NCBI RefSeq assembly: GCF_014898815.1
Contig: NW_026515534.1
Span: forward strand, 1 to 64,000
Source: Panonychus citri
Taxonomy: Eukaryota > Arthropoda > Arachnida > Trombidiformes > Tetranychidae
Reading direction: 5' to 3'
DNA length: 64,000 bases
Below, piece by piece: positions 25,284 through 36,779 of this stretch. The notes beneath the pieces are model-generated. The model did no database searches, had not been told where the DNA came from, and saw only the letters and a program-made list of their open reading frames with translations. Every line of letters starts with the position of its first letter. The first letter of the stretch is position 1. A program made the position numbers and the translations under genes.

Positions 25284-28200
25284 TCATTTTACTCGGCAAT
25301 AAATTTGTTTTCCATTTAATTGATTGACTGTTAATTTTTTGAGAGGTTGATTATCTGATTTAGATGAAAACAATTCAATATTATTTGGTTCCAAAGATGA
25401 AGTTGTATCCGAGAGGATTGAGGAAACCTAAGAGGAAAGAGAATAAAAAAAAAATGTTTAATTGTAAGAATATTAAAAGAGAGAGTTGATTGTTAGTTAA
25501 CTTACTGTTGTCTTCAAATCAAATTCAATTAAAGGTTTATAATGAATCGGGTTTTCAATGATAACTGTCGCTTGTTTTGGTGTCACTCGTGGCGAAGGTA
25601 AAACTTCAATATTAAAATAACGGCAGAAAGGAAATTCAATTGAATCACAATTAATTGTTGGATATTGATTGTTAGTGGAAACAACGATAATTTGTTTATG
25701 TAGTTTAAGGAAATCATTGGCTGATGAAAGAGTTAATCGAGAACCATTGGCAGAATTGAATATGAATAAGTTTCCATGATGAACGTTGAACATTGTTTTG
25801 AGTAGTTCGATTAGATAGGATTCGCTGGAGATAACTCGACATCCGACAGGATTTTCCAATAGAACTGTTCCTTTTTCGAGTGAATTTCTATTCGGATCGG
25901 CGAATAAAACGTTCACATATCGACAAAGAGGAAGTTCTTGAGGTTCTGAAAAGGTCGAATCATCGGTTTCACTTGCAGTTCGTTTGATTAGAGCGAGAAA
26001 GTTTCTTCTCCTTGAGATCTGATTCTTCTTTAATCAGAATTTTGGTTAAACTGGACAATTCTTTCATCGGTTTAATTGGTGAGTTAACGGTACTTGAAAT
26101 GTATTCAACAAAGCTTTTGATGATTCTATCAAGATCATTATCTGATGTTGAATAGAAGACAGTTATTTCATCGGTAGGAACTAAATGAGCTTTTTTCTTC
26201 AACTTTTGAATTCGATTGATAACTTCTCGAGCTATTCCTTCATCCATCATACTCTCGTCAGGAGTAACATCAAGAATAACCAGAATATTTCCTTCGGAAG
26301 ATGCTATATACTTTTCGGATAAAATGTTACCCGAATCACCACCAAATTTATACGTCAAACGGATTTCACCAGGTTCAAAAATAACACTGTTAATGGTGAA
26401 CAGATTAGGATTCTTTTGGTATTCTCTCAATCTTGTATCAGACAATTCTCTAATTGCTTTGATAATGTCTTTAGATTTGTCTCTCAATCGGATACCAAGA
26501 GCTTTTATATCGGGTTCTGCTTTTAATTCGAGGCCGTACTTTTCCTTGTCATCAGTAATTGTTATCTTTCGTACATTCAGCTCTTCTAGGATATACTTTT
26601 CCATTGCTTTAATATGATTCAGCGTTTCTTCATCTTTACTGATTATAATTATCTCGGGAAGAGGATATTTCAATGGTAAAGTTTTACGATCACGTAAAAT
26701 CCGTCCAATCTCAATAACGGTCTTCATTGCAGATACTTGACTTTCAACTTCTTCATCAATCAAGGCCATTTGAACATCTGGAAGCATCAAATGATGAATT
26801 GATTCAGTTGAATCGGCAGCATTGAAAAGATTTTTCAAATTACTGTAGATATGTTCAGTTAGGAAAGGCGTAAATGGAGCCATGAGTCGGACAATTGACA
26901 TTAGAACTACGGCCAGTGTTTCTAACGCTGTTAAACAATCTTCTTCTCCCTTGTCAGCCTTGAATCGTTTACGGTTCATTTTAACGTACCAATTTGTTAG
27001 ATTTTCAATGAAACCAACCAATTTGGGCACAACGGTGTAAAGACGATAAGCTTTCATTTCTTGCTTAACGAATTTGATTAAACTTTGGGTAAATGAAAGA
27101 ATCCACCGATCCATAGGATTTTCGGGTTTACTTAATTGTGAGGCATCGAAAATAACACTTTTACCAGTGTTTTTCTCGTAAAGTTGAACATTTTGGATCA
27201 AGAATCGATAAGCGTTAAACCAGGGTAAGAAAACCTCCTTCAAAACATCTCGAACACCTTCCTCTTTGAATTTAAGACTTTCCGCTCGAACTACCGGAGA
27301 ATTGATCAGATATAATCTCAGAGCATCGGCACCATATTTGTTGACCACTTCCAAGGGATCGGGATAATTTTTCTTTCTCTTGCTCATCTTTTGTCCATCA
27401 CTGGCCAAGACTAGCCCATTGACGATAAGATTTTTGAAAGGTGGACGGTCAAAAAGAGCAGTGGACAAAACTAGAAGAGTATAGAACCAGCCTCGAGTTT
27501 GGTCAACACCTTCGGCAATAAAATCGGCAGGGAAATTTTCATCAAACTTTTTCTTATTTTCAAATGGATAATGAGCCTGAGCATAAGGCATAGATCCACT
27601 TTCAAACCAACAATCGAAAACCTCTTTAACTCGCCTGAGAACTTGTCCTTCTTTCTTTGAGGGTATAGTTATTTCATCGACAACCTCACGATGTAAATCG
27701 GTCACTTTAACACCGGACAATTCTTCTAATTCAGCAATTGATCCAATGACAACCACCTCAGATCCATCTTCGTTCATCCAAATAGGAATTGGAGTTCCCC
27801 AGTATCTATTTCTTGATACTGCCCAATCACGAGCGTCTTTAAGCCAATTAGCGAATCGTCTTTCTTTCACAAAATCAGGAACCCAATAAGTGTCTTGATT
27901 ATTTTTCAAAAGTAGACTAGTCATTTGTTCAACTCTAATAAACCACGAAGGAATAGCCCGATAGATCAATGGTGTATCTGATCTCCAACAAAATGGATAA
28001 CTGTGTTTCGTTGTATTGGCCTGAACAAGTCGCTTCTTCTCCTTAAGGTGTTTAATGATATTCTTATCAGCGTCTTTAACATGTTGACCGACAAAGTCAA
28101 CAACAGGGTCAACAAATCTACCGCTATCATCAACCGGACAAACCATTGGACCTTCTTTGGTGATGACACCATAAGATAAACAAATACGATAATCGTCTTC

Positions 28201-29281
28201 ACCGAAATAAGGAGATTGATGGACAATACCGGTACCACTTTCACTGGTAACATAACCATCACAAAGTACTCTGAATGATCCTTCAGCTTTTCGAGAAGCA
28301 AAATATGGGAAAAGCGGCTCATACTTTTTACCCTCCAAAGTTTTACCTTTGAATTTTTCCAATATTTTATAATCATCGGGTTTTCTGAAGAGCTCAGTTA
28401 ATCGAGCTTCCATCAAGATATAATCAGCATCTCGGACATTATCGTGAACTTTGACATAATCTAATTCAGGGTTAACACAAAGAGCCAAATTACTGGGAAG
28501 AGTCCAAGGTGTTGTTGTCCATGCGACAAGAGATACACTTGGATCATCATCAAGAGGGAATGAGACAACAACCGCTGGATCGACAACATCTTTGTAATTT
28601 TGACCTGCCTCAAAATTGGACAAGGGTGTATTACAGGTAGTCGAGAAGGGCATTACTTTGACACCTCTATAAACAAGACCTTTGTTAAATAGCTGCTTGA
28701 AGACCCACCAAACTGTTTCCATGAACCAAGGGTACATTGTTTTATAATCATTTTTAAAGTCAATCCATCGACCTAATCTGGAGACAATGTTTTCCCATTC
28801 ATCTGAATATCTCATTACAATTGCTCGACACTCTTTATTGTAGGCAGCAACACCCATCTTGGCAACATCTTCAGGCCCTTTGATACCGAGATTTTTATCA
28901 ATTTCATATTCAACAGGTAATCCATGACAATCCCAACCAAATCTCCTCTCCACGTGGTAACCTGATTGATGGGCCCACCGAGTAACAATATCCTTGATGG
29001 TACCTGGAGAGAAACAAACAAGAGACAACAAAGATGGAGAGAAATGAGTAACATTAAGATTTTCATCGATAGAATGATGCTAATTGTAACAATTTACCTG
29101 CTAAGATGTGTCCATAATGAGGTAATCCAGTTGCAAATGGAGGACCATCAAAGAAAACAAATGAAGGTTTCCCACTGGATTGTTTGAGACTCGTTTCAAA
29201 AGCTTTGATCTCTTGCCAATGTTTGATTATTGATTCTTCTGATTTTGGAAAATCAATTGTTTCCGGTACACTATTAACCAT
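25284..29281 (-). CDS. IARS1: Cytosolic isoleucyl-tRNA synthetase, with one apparent frameshift
   Basis: Exons 29281-29098, 29003-25506 and 25427-25284. With one base removed near 26003-26010 the protein is about 1274 residues (human about 1262). It charges tRNA-Ile in the cytosol as part of the multisynthetase complex. Seen: class I signature PHYGHILAG (split by intron 1), the WDCHGLPVEYEID block, CP1 editing domain, KMSKR loop at about residue 600, anticodon-binding domain, and C-terminal repeat domains containing GTVLLENP and IIENP, which belong to the eukaryotic cytosolic form. The start at 29281 has a good context and fits the family; another in-frame ATG lies six codons upstream. In the main frame a TGA occurs at 25971, but the family's C-terminal domain continues in another frame from about 26000. 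A 292-bp piece (26471-26762) is duplicated at 51640-51931. Confidence 0.93.
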
Positions 29282-29454
29282 GATGGTAACAAATTTCAAT
29301 CCGAACGACAGTTAATCAAATAAATTAAATATAAACTTGAGTAAAACAATTCACCGGATGATTAAAATTCAACCAGATTTTCAAACGTATACAAAAGATA
29401 CTCGATCTTGAATTCGATTTTTTTCTTCAAACATCGAAATCGATTAAATCTCAG

Positions 29455-29582
29455 TTAATCAGCTTCAATCGATTTCGCTGAATATTTTTCATTTTCATCG
29501 ACCTGAGGTAAATCATTGGAAAGATCAACTTTCATTTTAATCAAATCACTTGGGCTAATCTTAAATATCGGCGTCACCACAA
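29455..29582 (-). pseudogene. Relic of a zinc-finger array gene, N-terminal part
   Basis: Just upstream of the IleRS start. The minus-strand frame reads KISPSDLIK ... DLPQVDENEKYSAKSIEAD and stops. This aligns with the N-terminal block KMSPSDWIE ... EIPQVDVEGHE ... of the array proteins. No start codon and no zinc finger remain. The duplicated block at 51.93 kb begins inside this relic. Confidence 0.6.
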
Positions 29583-30000
29583 AAGTCCATTGCTTTTCCA
29601 GGGTTGTTCATACATTTACTTCCGATTTGATCAGAGTTTTTGTTTATTCCATGATCAAAGTTTTGGATCAAACAATCAACTAATCACCGGAAAAAAGGAA
29701 ATTATGAAACTTTACAGATTGATAAACTTATCGGGTGTCTCCAGAATCATAGTTAATGAATGAACTGATTTATTAATAGTAACTTGATTGATCAGTTTGA
29801 CTTTTTGATAAAACCTAAATTTACTTAAATCGATTAAATCTAAGTAAATAAATATATCAATACAATTAATGAATTTTTTTGACACTTATCATGAATAAGA
29901 GTATTTTGATTAAAATTTATCTATAAAATATTTGATTCTTTGTCTCAATTGACTTAATTTACATGTGAACCATTTAAATGGTGTTGATTACTTATGAATT

Positions 30001-31038
30001 TCAATGTTTATATTTTAATGGACAATTGTGAATCCTCGTTGTCTTACTTCTAAGGAATAAATGACCGCACCGACCACAGAAACAAGCGAAATTTGAATGA
30101 ATGCTTTCCAAATGTCCTATTACCGCCGATCGATCACAATAAACTCTACCACAAAGTGGACACTTGGCCTTTCCATTTTGTTCATGGATGAGACCACTGA
30201 ACATTTGACTCAATCGAGAATAATCAATAAGATAGAGTTTTCCTTGTGACATTCCTTTGATGACTCGCTTAGCAGTTTTTTTGGGTATTTTCGGTACTAA
30301 TAATTGTTCGAAATCAGACTCATCCCAAGGTACTTTGTTTTGCACATGAGTGAAAACGTAAGGATCTGGATTAAGTTTCGTTGATGTTTGCAGTCGCTTA
30401 TCAAGGTGATATCTGGAATAGGAACAAATATTTATCGGGAAATTTTGTACTTGTATTCGTCCATTCTCAATCAAATTCCTTGGGTAGTACCAAAAATCTT
30501 CACTACGATTAACTCTGAATTGAAAGCGCTTAAGTGCTCCGTTGGTTCCGTCAATAAGCTCCGCTGCGTTCGCGAATTCTGAATCTTTTTTAACTCTCTT
30601 GAGAGCTTGAATTTCATTTTCGCTTTCACTTCCGTCTGTGGACTCATGTTGATGGTCAGTCTTACGGGTAATTCTCGACTGCGTTGGCTCGAAACGATCT
30701 TCGACCAATTTCAATGATCGTCTAAGAAATTTTATCGAGTCTCGGTTCATAGACAGTTTAATAGAAATCGAGTTACTTACACTCTTAGCTAACTCGATTG
30801 ATTTAACTAAATGTTTCTTTTTTTCGTGACCATCGACATCGACATAAGGTAAATTATTGTAAGTATCAGCGTTTATTTCAATCCAATTAATCGGACTGTT
30901 CCTTATATCGGCATAACAATGACTACCAAAGTCTATTGATTTTCTAGTATCAACCAACACATTTGTTTGATCATTAACTTGATTGTCTCCACAATGATCA
31001 GCACTTTCACTTTGTTCAAGATGATTTCTTGATTCCAT
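30001..31038 (-). CDS. ZF1: array zinc-finger protein, subfamily A
   Basis: Single exon, 345 residues, first complete member of the array. The ATG at 31038 is shared in position with ZF6 and ZF9. Order: acidic N-terminus (MESRNHLEQSESADHCGDNQ), the block KLSMNRDSIKFLRRSLKLVE (about 95-114), a charged linker, the conserved core ENGRIQVQNFPINICSYS ... LNPDPYVFTHVQ ... KRVIKGMSQGKL, and the C-terminal finger pair. Finger 1 is C293-x2-C296-x12-H309-x4-H314; finger 2 is C321-x2-C324-x12-H337-x-C339. Subfamily A lacks the about 16-residue WQSKVYSYLESIKRYD insert of subfamily B. No family is recognised; nucleic-acid binding is an inference from the fingers and the basic Arg/Lys block. Its first 118 residues are identical to ZF6. 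Confidence 0.75.
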   Translation of the reverse strand: MESRNHLEQSESADHCGDNQVNDQTNVLVDTRKSIDFGSHCYADIRNSPINWIEINADTYNNLPYVDVDGHEKKKHLVKSIELAKSVSNSISIKLSMNRDSIKFLRRSLKLVEDRFEPTQSRITRKTDHQHESTDGSESENEIQALKRVKKDSEFANAAELIDGTNGALKRFQFRVNRSEDFWYYPRNLIENGRIQVQNFPINICSYSRYHLDKRLQTSTKLNPDPYVFTHVQNKVPWDESDFEQLLVPKIPKKTAKRVIKGMSQGKLYLIDYSRLSQMFSGLIHEQNGKAKCPLCGRVYCDRSAVIGHLESIHSNFACFCGRCGHLFLRSKTTRIHNCPLKYKH

Positions 31039-31251
31039 GATGATTTCGTCGTTTCAAAGTATTAGATAGTCAACAAGTAACAATCAACCAAGCACCGAAA
31101 GAGTAACCAGAACTTTCACAATTATAAAACTTGAACTTAAAAATGAACAACTGGAGTAATTCACTAATTGTTTACTTCATGAAACTCTAAGTGATTCTAA
31201 TCATAGTTCACAAATCAAAAGATGTGATAGTTGCTAATTATTTTACTCCAA

Positions 31252-31632
31252 TCAGCTCATTTCTCTTATTTTTATGTAATAATAAAAGCTTCTTAACGAA
31301 ATAAAAGCAAATTGATGGTTCTTTTTGAATAGTTGTAATGCCTTAGCTACTTTACTAAAATGAGATGAATTGGCTTTCGATGTATAATTTGTTATGCAAT
31401 TTGCGATAGATTTTGCCTCATCAATAACGTGTAATTCATTATGATCATTGAAACGAATACCAAAAGAAACCTTTGAATGTACTCTAAGTCCACAATATTT
31501 ACCATCTTCCCAAGCAAATGAATTGATTCGGGCAGAGAAAGGCTCATTACCATTTCTACAAGAGATTCGAATGTAAATCGCAAATGCATTGAAATATTCC
31601 TTTACAATACATAGATTAGATTCTACAGGAAG
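31252..31632 (-). other. Open frame of 126 codons in a spacer, possible exon of a second co-duplicated gene
   Basis: Between ZF1 and ZF2 the minus strand is open from a stop at 31635 to a TGA at 31254, without a useful in-frame ATG. It reads for example NAFAIYIRISCRNGNEPFS ... WEDGKYCGLRVHSKVSFGIR ... NDHNELHVIDEAKSIANCI. Broken copies lie at 33754-34060 and 61441-61655, with shorter traces near 53750 and 55380-55460. Shared, protein-like and open in only one copy, it looks like an exon of a decayed gene rather than a UTR. Family not recognised. Confidence 0.4.
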
Positions 31633-31975
31633 CTATTCTCTGTAGAAGCTTCCTTTACATCGGTACCATAAATCCCGTCGATGAAAGAGAAACACCGAAA
31701 AGAAAGAGGAAATTCTCAATAAAATCTTAGCATCAACAAATCATACAGTAAATGTATTAATATAAAAAACCAAAGTAATACAAAGAGAATCAAATCTATT
31801 GACAGTAATTTAATTGTTTATTTTGGCTTTTTTACAATCGAAATTAACACACGAACCAAATCGATACAATGAACAATTAGTTTTTAACAATCATCATAAA
31901 TATTATTTTGATTATTATTTTTTTTGCTTTAAAATTTGATTCTTTGTCACAATTGACGAAAATTTCATAAAACAT

Positions 31976-33115
31976 TTAATTATTTGCTTTTGAGTTCCGA
32001 TTTTTCTTTTTTGATGGACACTTGTGAATCCTCGCTGCGCCACTTCTAAGGAATAAATGACCACACTGACCACAGAAACAGACGAAATTTGTATGAACAC
32101 TTTCCAAATGATCTGATATCGCCCATCGATTACAATAAACTCTATCACAGAGTGGACATTTCGCCTTTCCATTTGGTTCTTCATGAATGAGACCACTGAA
32201 CATTTGACTCAATCGATTGTGATCAATATTGTAGAGTTTTCCTTGTGACATTCCCTTGAGAACTCGTTTAACAATTTCTTTGGGCATTTTCGGAACCAAT
32301 AAGTGTTCGAAGTCGGACTCATCTAAAGGCTCTTTATGTTGTACATGAATGAAAACGTAAGGATCTGGATTAAGTTTTGTTAAGAATTGAAGTCGTTTAT
32401 CAAGATGATCTGTGAAAAACGAACGAGTATTTGCAGGAAAATTTTGTTCTTGTATTCGTCCATTTTCAATCAAATTCCTTGGGTAGAACCAAAAGTCTTT
32501 ACGATTTTTTACTGGAAGTTCAAAGCGCTTTTCAAATGTTCTATTGATTTTCTCAACGGGTTTTCCTTTATTATGTTCATTTTCGAAGTTTGTATCTCTT
32601 TTAGTCTTTTTGTGCATTTGACTTTCATTTTCACTTTCACTTTCATTTGTAGATGATTGATGGCCAGTTTTATCGTATCTCTTGATTGATTCCAAATAAG
32701 AATAAACTTTTGATTGCCATTTACGTTTAGTTCTCGACTTTGTTGACTTGAGACGATCTTCAACTAATTTCAATGATCGTCTAAGAAATTTGATGGAATC
32801 TCGATTTAGAGACAATTTAATACGAAAAGAATCATTTCCACCAATAGCAACCAAGGTCGATTGTACCAATGAATTAACCGTTTCATGACCTTCGACATCA
32901 ATCTGAGTTATTTCATTGTCAGGATCAGTTCCTTCTTTAATCCAATCACTTAGACGAATCTTAATTTTAGCATAAGAATGATCACCAAAAGCCCTTAATT
33001 TGCCAGAATGGGTCAATGAGTTTCTCTGGTCAAGACAAGACAAGCTTGATTCACTTAATTCATCACCTTCATAATGATACGCACTTCCACCACTAAGATA
33101 GCTCGTTAACTCCAT
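31976..33115 (-). CDS. ZF2: array zinc-finger protein, subfamily B
   Basis: Single exon of 379 residues from the ATG at 33115 (MELTSYLSGG); upstream in-frame sequence has only TTG. N-terminus ELSESSLSCLDQRNSLTHSG, block KLSLNRDSIKFLRRSLKLVE, then the B-type insert KWQSKVYSYLESIKRYDKTG and an acidic Ser/Glu stretch. Core QEQNFPANTRSFFTDH differs from ZF1, and DESDFEHLLVPKMPKEIVKRV is shared with ZF6. Both fingers are complete (CPLC ... HLESVH; CGQCGHLF ... HKC), followed by a short Lys/Asn-rich tail NRNSKANN that only ZF7 also has. Confidence 0.75.
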   Translation of the reverse strand: MELTSYLSGGSAYHYEGDELSESSLSCLDQRNSLTHSGKLRAFGDHSYAKIKIRLSDWIKEGTDPDNEITQIDVEGHETVNSLVQSTLVAIGGNDSFRIKLSLNRDSIKFLRRSLKLVEDRLKSTKSRTKRKWQSKVYSYLESIKRYDKTGHQSSTNESESENESQMHKKTKRDTNFENEHNKGKPVEKINRTFEKRFELPVKNRKDFWFYPRNLIENGRIQEQNFPANTRSFFTDHLDKRLQFLTKLNPDPYVFIHVQHKEPLDESDFEHLLVPKMPKEIVKRVLKGMSQGKLYNIDHNRLSQMFSGLIHEEPNGKAKCPLCDRVYCNRWAISDHLESVHTNFVCFCGQCGHLFLRSGAARIHKCPSKKKNRNSKANN

Positions 33116-33753
33116 GACAATAATAAAATTTCCAAAGGAGATACTCAACAATTAATAATCAATAAAACATCAAAACAAAAACATTCAAAATGGAAAAACT
33201 TTACAAATGAACTTTTGAAATGATTTGTTGTTTCCTTCATGAAACTATGAGTGTTTCTGTAATAATAGTTCACAAACTAACCGATGTGATGGTTGTTAAT
33301 AACTGTACTTTAATCAGTTCATTAGTAGTGAAAATAAATAAAACTTTACAAATGAACTGCTGAAGTAATTCAACAATTGTTTCCTTCATATGCCATAATA
33401 ACTATGAGTGTTTCAAATCAACACATGTATCAATTTTAATTAGGTTAAAATCATCTTATAGCCAAAATCCAATTGATTTCAAATAAGAAACAAATCAATT
33501 GAAATCTTAACAATAATAATAACATTAAATCAATTCTAAGTAAAGACAAACTGACAGATCACTTTGAATAATTAGTATTTATGATAATTGTCACGAAGCA
33601 TGAAAAATTGCCTTGTTTTTAATACTGCGAATAATAATAATCGTGGTGGAATCCTAATCGGTATCTTTTCATTGACCGATTTAACGAATCTATTGTAACC
33701 GAATTGAAGTCCAACTATTTGAATAGTTGTTATGTCCTGGGTACTCTCTCTGT

Positions 33754-34060
33754 TCACTCAAAACATGTAAGATGAGGTTTTGAAAGCTTGGTATTAATCG
33801 GTGAGTAATTCACCTCGTCGATATCGTGTAATTCATTATGATCAATGAAACGAATATCAAAAATAAGCTTTATATGTACTAAGTCCACAATATGTACCAT
33901 CTTCCGAAGCAAATGAATTGATTGATACAGAGAAAGGCTCATTACCATTTCTACAAGAGATTCGAATGTAAATCGCAAACGCATTGAAATATTCCATTAC
34001 ATTACATAGATTAGATTCTAGGAGTTCCTTAAATTCACAATAAAATCTTATCACCAACAA
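33754..34060 (-). pseudogene. Decayed copy of the spacer coding sequence
   Basis: Homologous to 31252-31632. It starts in one frame (ESNLCNVMEYFNAFAIYIRI ... EDGTYCGL) and continues in another (RFIDHNELHDIDEV) after what looks like a 2-nt loss near 33883. Lies between ZF3 and ZF2. Confidence 0.5.
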
Positions 34061-34215
34061 ATCAAAATAGTAAATGTCTCAATAATTAAAGTATTAAGAA
34101 CAACAGATCTATTGATTGTAATTATATTATGGTTTTAATGGTTAAACATTTGATTCTTTGTCACAATTGACTTAATTTACATGTGAAACATTTAATCATC
34201 TACATCATTATGACT

Positions 34216-35280
34216 TTAAATGTTATCTTTTGACGGACAATTATGTGTCTGCATTGTCTTACTTCTAAGGAATAAATGACCACACCGACCACAAAAACCA
34301 GCGAAATTTGAATGGATGCTTTCCAAATGTCCTATTACCGTATCTCGACGCCCATAAAATTTACCACAAAGTGGACATTTAGCCTTTCCATTTTTTTCTT
34401 CACGAATAAGCCCAGAGAACAATTGACTCAATCGAGAATAATCAATAAGATAGAGTTTTCCTTGTGACATTCCTTTGATGACTCGCTTAGCAACTTTTTT
34501 GGGTATTTTCGGTACTAATAATTGTTCGAAATCAGACTCATCCCAAGGTACTTTGTTTTGCACATGAGTGAAAACGTAAGGATCTGGATTAAGTTTCGTT
34601 GATATTTGTAGTCGCTTATCAAGGTGATCTGTGGAATAGACACAAATGTTCACTGGGAAATTTTGTTCTTGTATTCGTCCATTTTCAATCAAATTTCTAG
34701 GGTAGAACCAAAAGTCTTCACGATTTTTTACTGGAAGTTCAAAGCGCTTTTCAAATGTTCTATTGATTTTCTCAACGGGTTTTCCTTTATTATGTTCATT
34801 TTCGAAGTTTGTATCTCTTTTAGTCTTTTTGTGCATTTGACTTTCATTTTCACTTTCACTTTCATTTGTAGATGAATGATGATCAGTTTTATCGTATCTC
34901 TTGATTGATTCCAAATAAGAATAAACTTTTGATTGCCATTTACGTTTAGTTCTCGACTTTGTTGACTCGAGACGATTCTCGACTAATTTCAATGATCGCC
35001 TAAGAAATTTTATGGAATCTCGATTTAGAGACAATTTAATACGAAAAGAATCATTTCCATCAATAGCAACCAAGGTCGATTGTACCAATGATTTAACCGT
35101 TTCATGACCTTCGACATCAATCTGAGTTATTTCATTGTCATGATCAGTTCCTTCTTTAATCCAATCACTTAGACGAATCTCTGAATTTCTCTGGTCAAGA
35201 CAAGACAAGCTTGATTCACTTAATTCACCACTTTCACAATGATTGACATTTTCACCATTGAGATAATTTTTTAATTCCAT
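34216..35280 (-). CDS. ZF3: array zinc-finger protein, mosaic of B and A
   Basis: Single exon, 354 residues from the ATG at 35280 (MELKNYLNGENVNHCESGEL). Compared with ZF2 it lacks about 18 residues after the SCLDQRNS motif. The N-terminal half, including the B insert and ENEHNKGKPVEKINRTFEKR, is nearly identical to ZF2. The C-terminal half (YVFTHVQNKVPWDESDFEQL ... IKGMSQGKLYLIDYSRLSQ) is nearly identical to ZF1, so the gene is a recombinant. Both fingers keep all zinc ligands (CPLCGKFY ... HLESIH; CGRCGHLF ... HNC). The extra Cys just before finger 2 in most members (ACFCG) is Gly here. Confidence 0.75.
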   Translation of the reverse strand: MELKNYLNGENVNHCESGELSESSLSCLDQRNSEIRLSDWIKEGTDHDNEITQIDVEGHETVKSLVQSTLVAIDGNDSFRIKLSLNRDSIKFLRRSLKLVENRLESTKSRTKRKWQSKVYSYLESIKRYDKTDHHSSTNESESENESQMHKKTKRDTNFENEHNKGKPVEKINRTFEKRFELPVKNREDFWFYPRNLIENGRIQEQNFPVNICVYSTDHLDKRLQISTKLNPDPYVFTHVQNKVPWDESDFEQLLVPKIPKKVAKRVIKGMSQGKLYLIDYSRLSQLFSGLIREEKNGKAKCPLCGKFYGRRDTVIGHLESIHSNFAGFCGRCGHLFLRSKTMQTHNCPSKDNI

Positions 35281-35529
35281 GATAATGATCAAATTTTAAA
35301 GGAGATAAGAAACTACTTTAAGCAATAAAACACTAAAAACAATCACCAATCAACTCTAGAAACTCACTTTAGGAGTTAATGTTTACTTATAAAAAATTTT
35401 GATAAAATCATCTTTTAGTCAAAATCAAATTGATTTCCAATAAGAAACAAATCAATTAAAATAACATTAAATCAATATTAGTAAAGACAAACTGACAGAC
35501 CACTTTAAAATTTATGATAATTGTCCCAA

Positions 35530-35880
35530 AGCCTAAACAAATTGTATTTGATACTACGAATATAACTTACCTATTTGTAAGACAATTAAGTGTTGCTATT
35601 CAAGGACCGTTTCCAAAATATGTAATCAACAGTCAAAGTCTAAGAAATTGCGTTTGAACCAGATTTGACAAATCTCACTCAACCAAAATTAGAATTAAGA
35701 TTATCTGATAAAATGGTGATTTTACTTGAATCAACAACGTTCATTCTCTCTCCTCAGTGGGTCATTATGATCAAGCGCGGATTAACTTAAGAGATTAGCT
35801 TTTTTGTATAAAAGATTAAACCTTTTGATTATGTTGATGACATTGAAAGGAGGGCATTAAAAAGAATAGGAAAATTTCCC
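35530..35880. repeat. Array spacer repeat, diverged copy
   Basis: Shares the words AAGACAATTAAGTGTTG and GTGGGTCATTATGATCAAG with spacers at 51172-51480, 57180-57720, 60910-61300 and 63190-63420. It marks the array edge before the island. Confidence 0.6.
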
Positions 35881-36779
35881 ATCGCGAAAATTGGACAAAG
35901 TCAAACTTTTCAAATTGCACTTGACCCGGTCATTCTGTAAATAAAGTTTGTTTTTCGTTTTAACTAATACTTTCTGACATTTAACTTTTAATCAAGAAAA
36001 GTACAGACACTAATAACAGGTCTTTAGGAATTTAGATTCGTAATCGATTAAATTTTTTGATGATTAAGAATCTGTGAAGATTATTGGCTGATTTGCCATC
36101 AAAATTGACTAATTAATTGAATGAATATCTTGACTAACTGGTTGTCGAACTTCGTTCGTGAACAAAATCATCAATTACGTTTACTTTTTACTTAATAAAA
36201 AAATTAAATTCACACTAACAATTATATCTAGGGTCAAAAGCAATGAAAATCATCGACAATAATCTAATCAATCAAGAGAAAAATAATAACTTTAGGTCAA
36301 AAATAGACTCTCACGGCTAGATTGGAATTTCGTTAGGTCACTTGGATAATATAGAATTCGGGTGTAAATAGTGAAAGGAATGTTCAAAGTCAATTAAATG
36401 CGAGAATGGGTCGAAAGAGTCGAGTTAGGAAGAAAGTTGAGTGAAGGAAAAATTTTAAATTAATTTTAAAGTTAGAGAAAGAGAGAGAATTAGAGAGAAA
36501 TTGCGGGATAACTTTAAAATTGATAAAAAAATAAATCGTTTCCCTCCCCCACATTATCTTGATTATCTTCCAGTTCCTTAAGTTCCCCAAGCTAAGCTGA
36601 GCTCATAGTAGAGCCCATTTCGCGACTATCATCACCACCAATGGTCAATGAAGATTTTCCTAATCTTTTCGATTATGATGATTGTGAATAGGCTCGAAAG
36701 CTGATGGATTTCAGCCTTCGCCCAGTTATTCGACGGGATTCTCATCCTGTTGGATGAAAAAAACTATTATACTCATCAT

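Noticed and set aside
25940..26050. A 106-bp or 27-bp intron to explain the IleRS frame change
   Set aside because: The 27-bp version does not change frame. The 106-bp version restores frame but needs a weak donor (GTTTAA) and removes the segment ILIKEESDLKEK, which aligns with the family.
26216..26617. 133-codon plus-strand frame within IleRS
   Set aside because: Antisense shadow of a well-conserved coding exon.
32387..32656. Plus-strand Phe/Ile-rich frames opposite ZF2, and equivalents opposite ZF1, ZF3, ZF7, ZF9 and ZF11
   Set aside because: Recur only because the sense genes are paralogues; antisense shadows.
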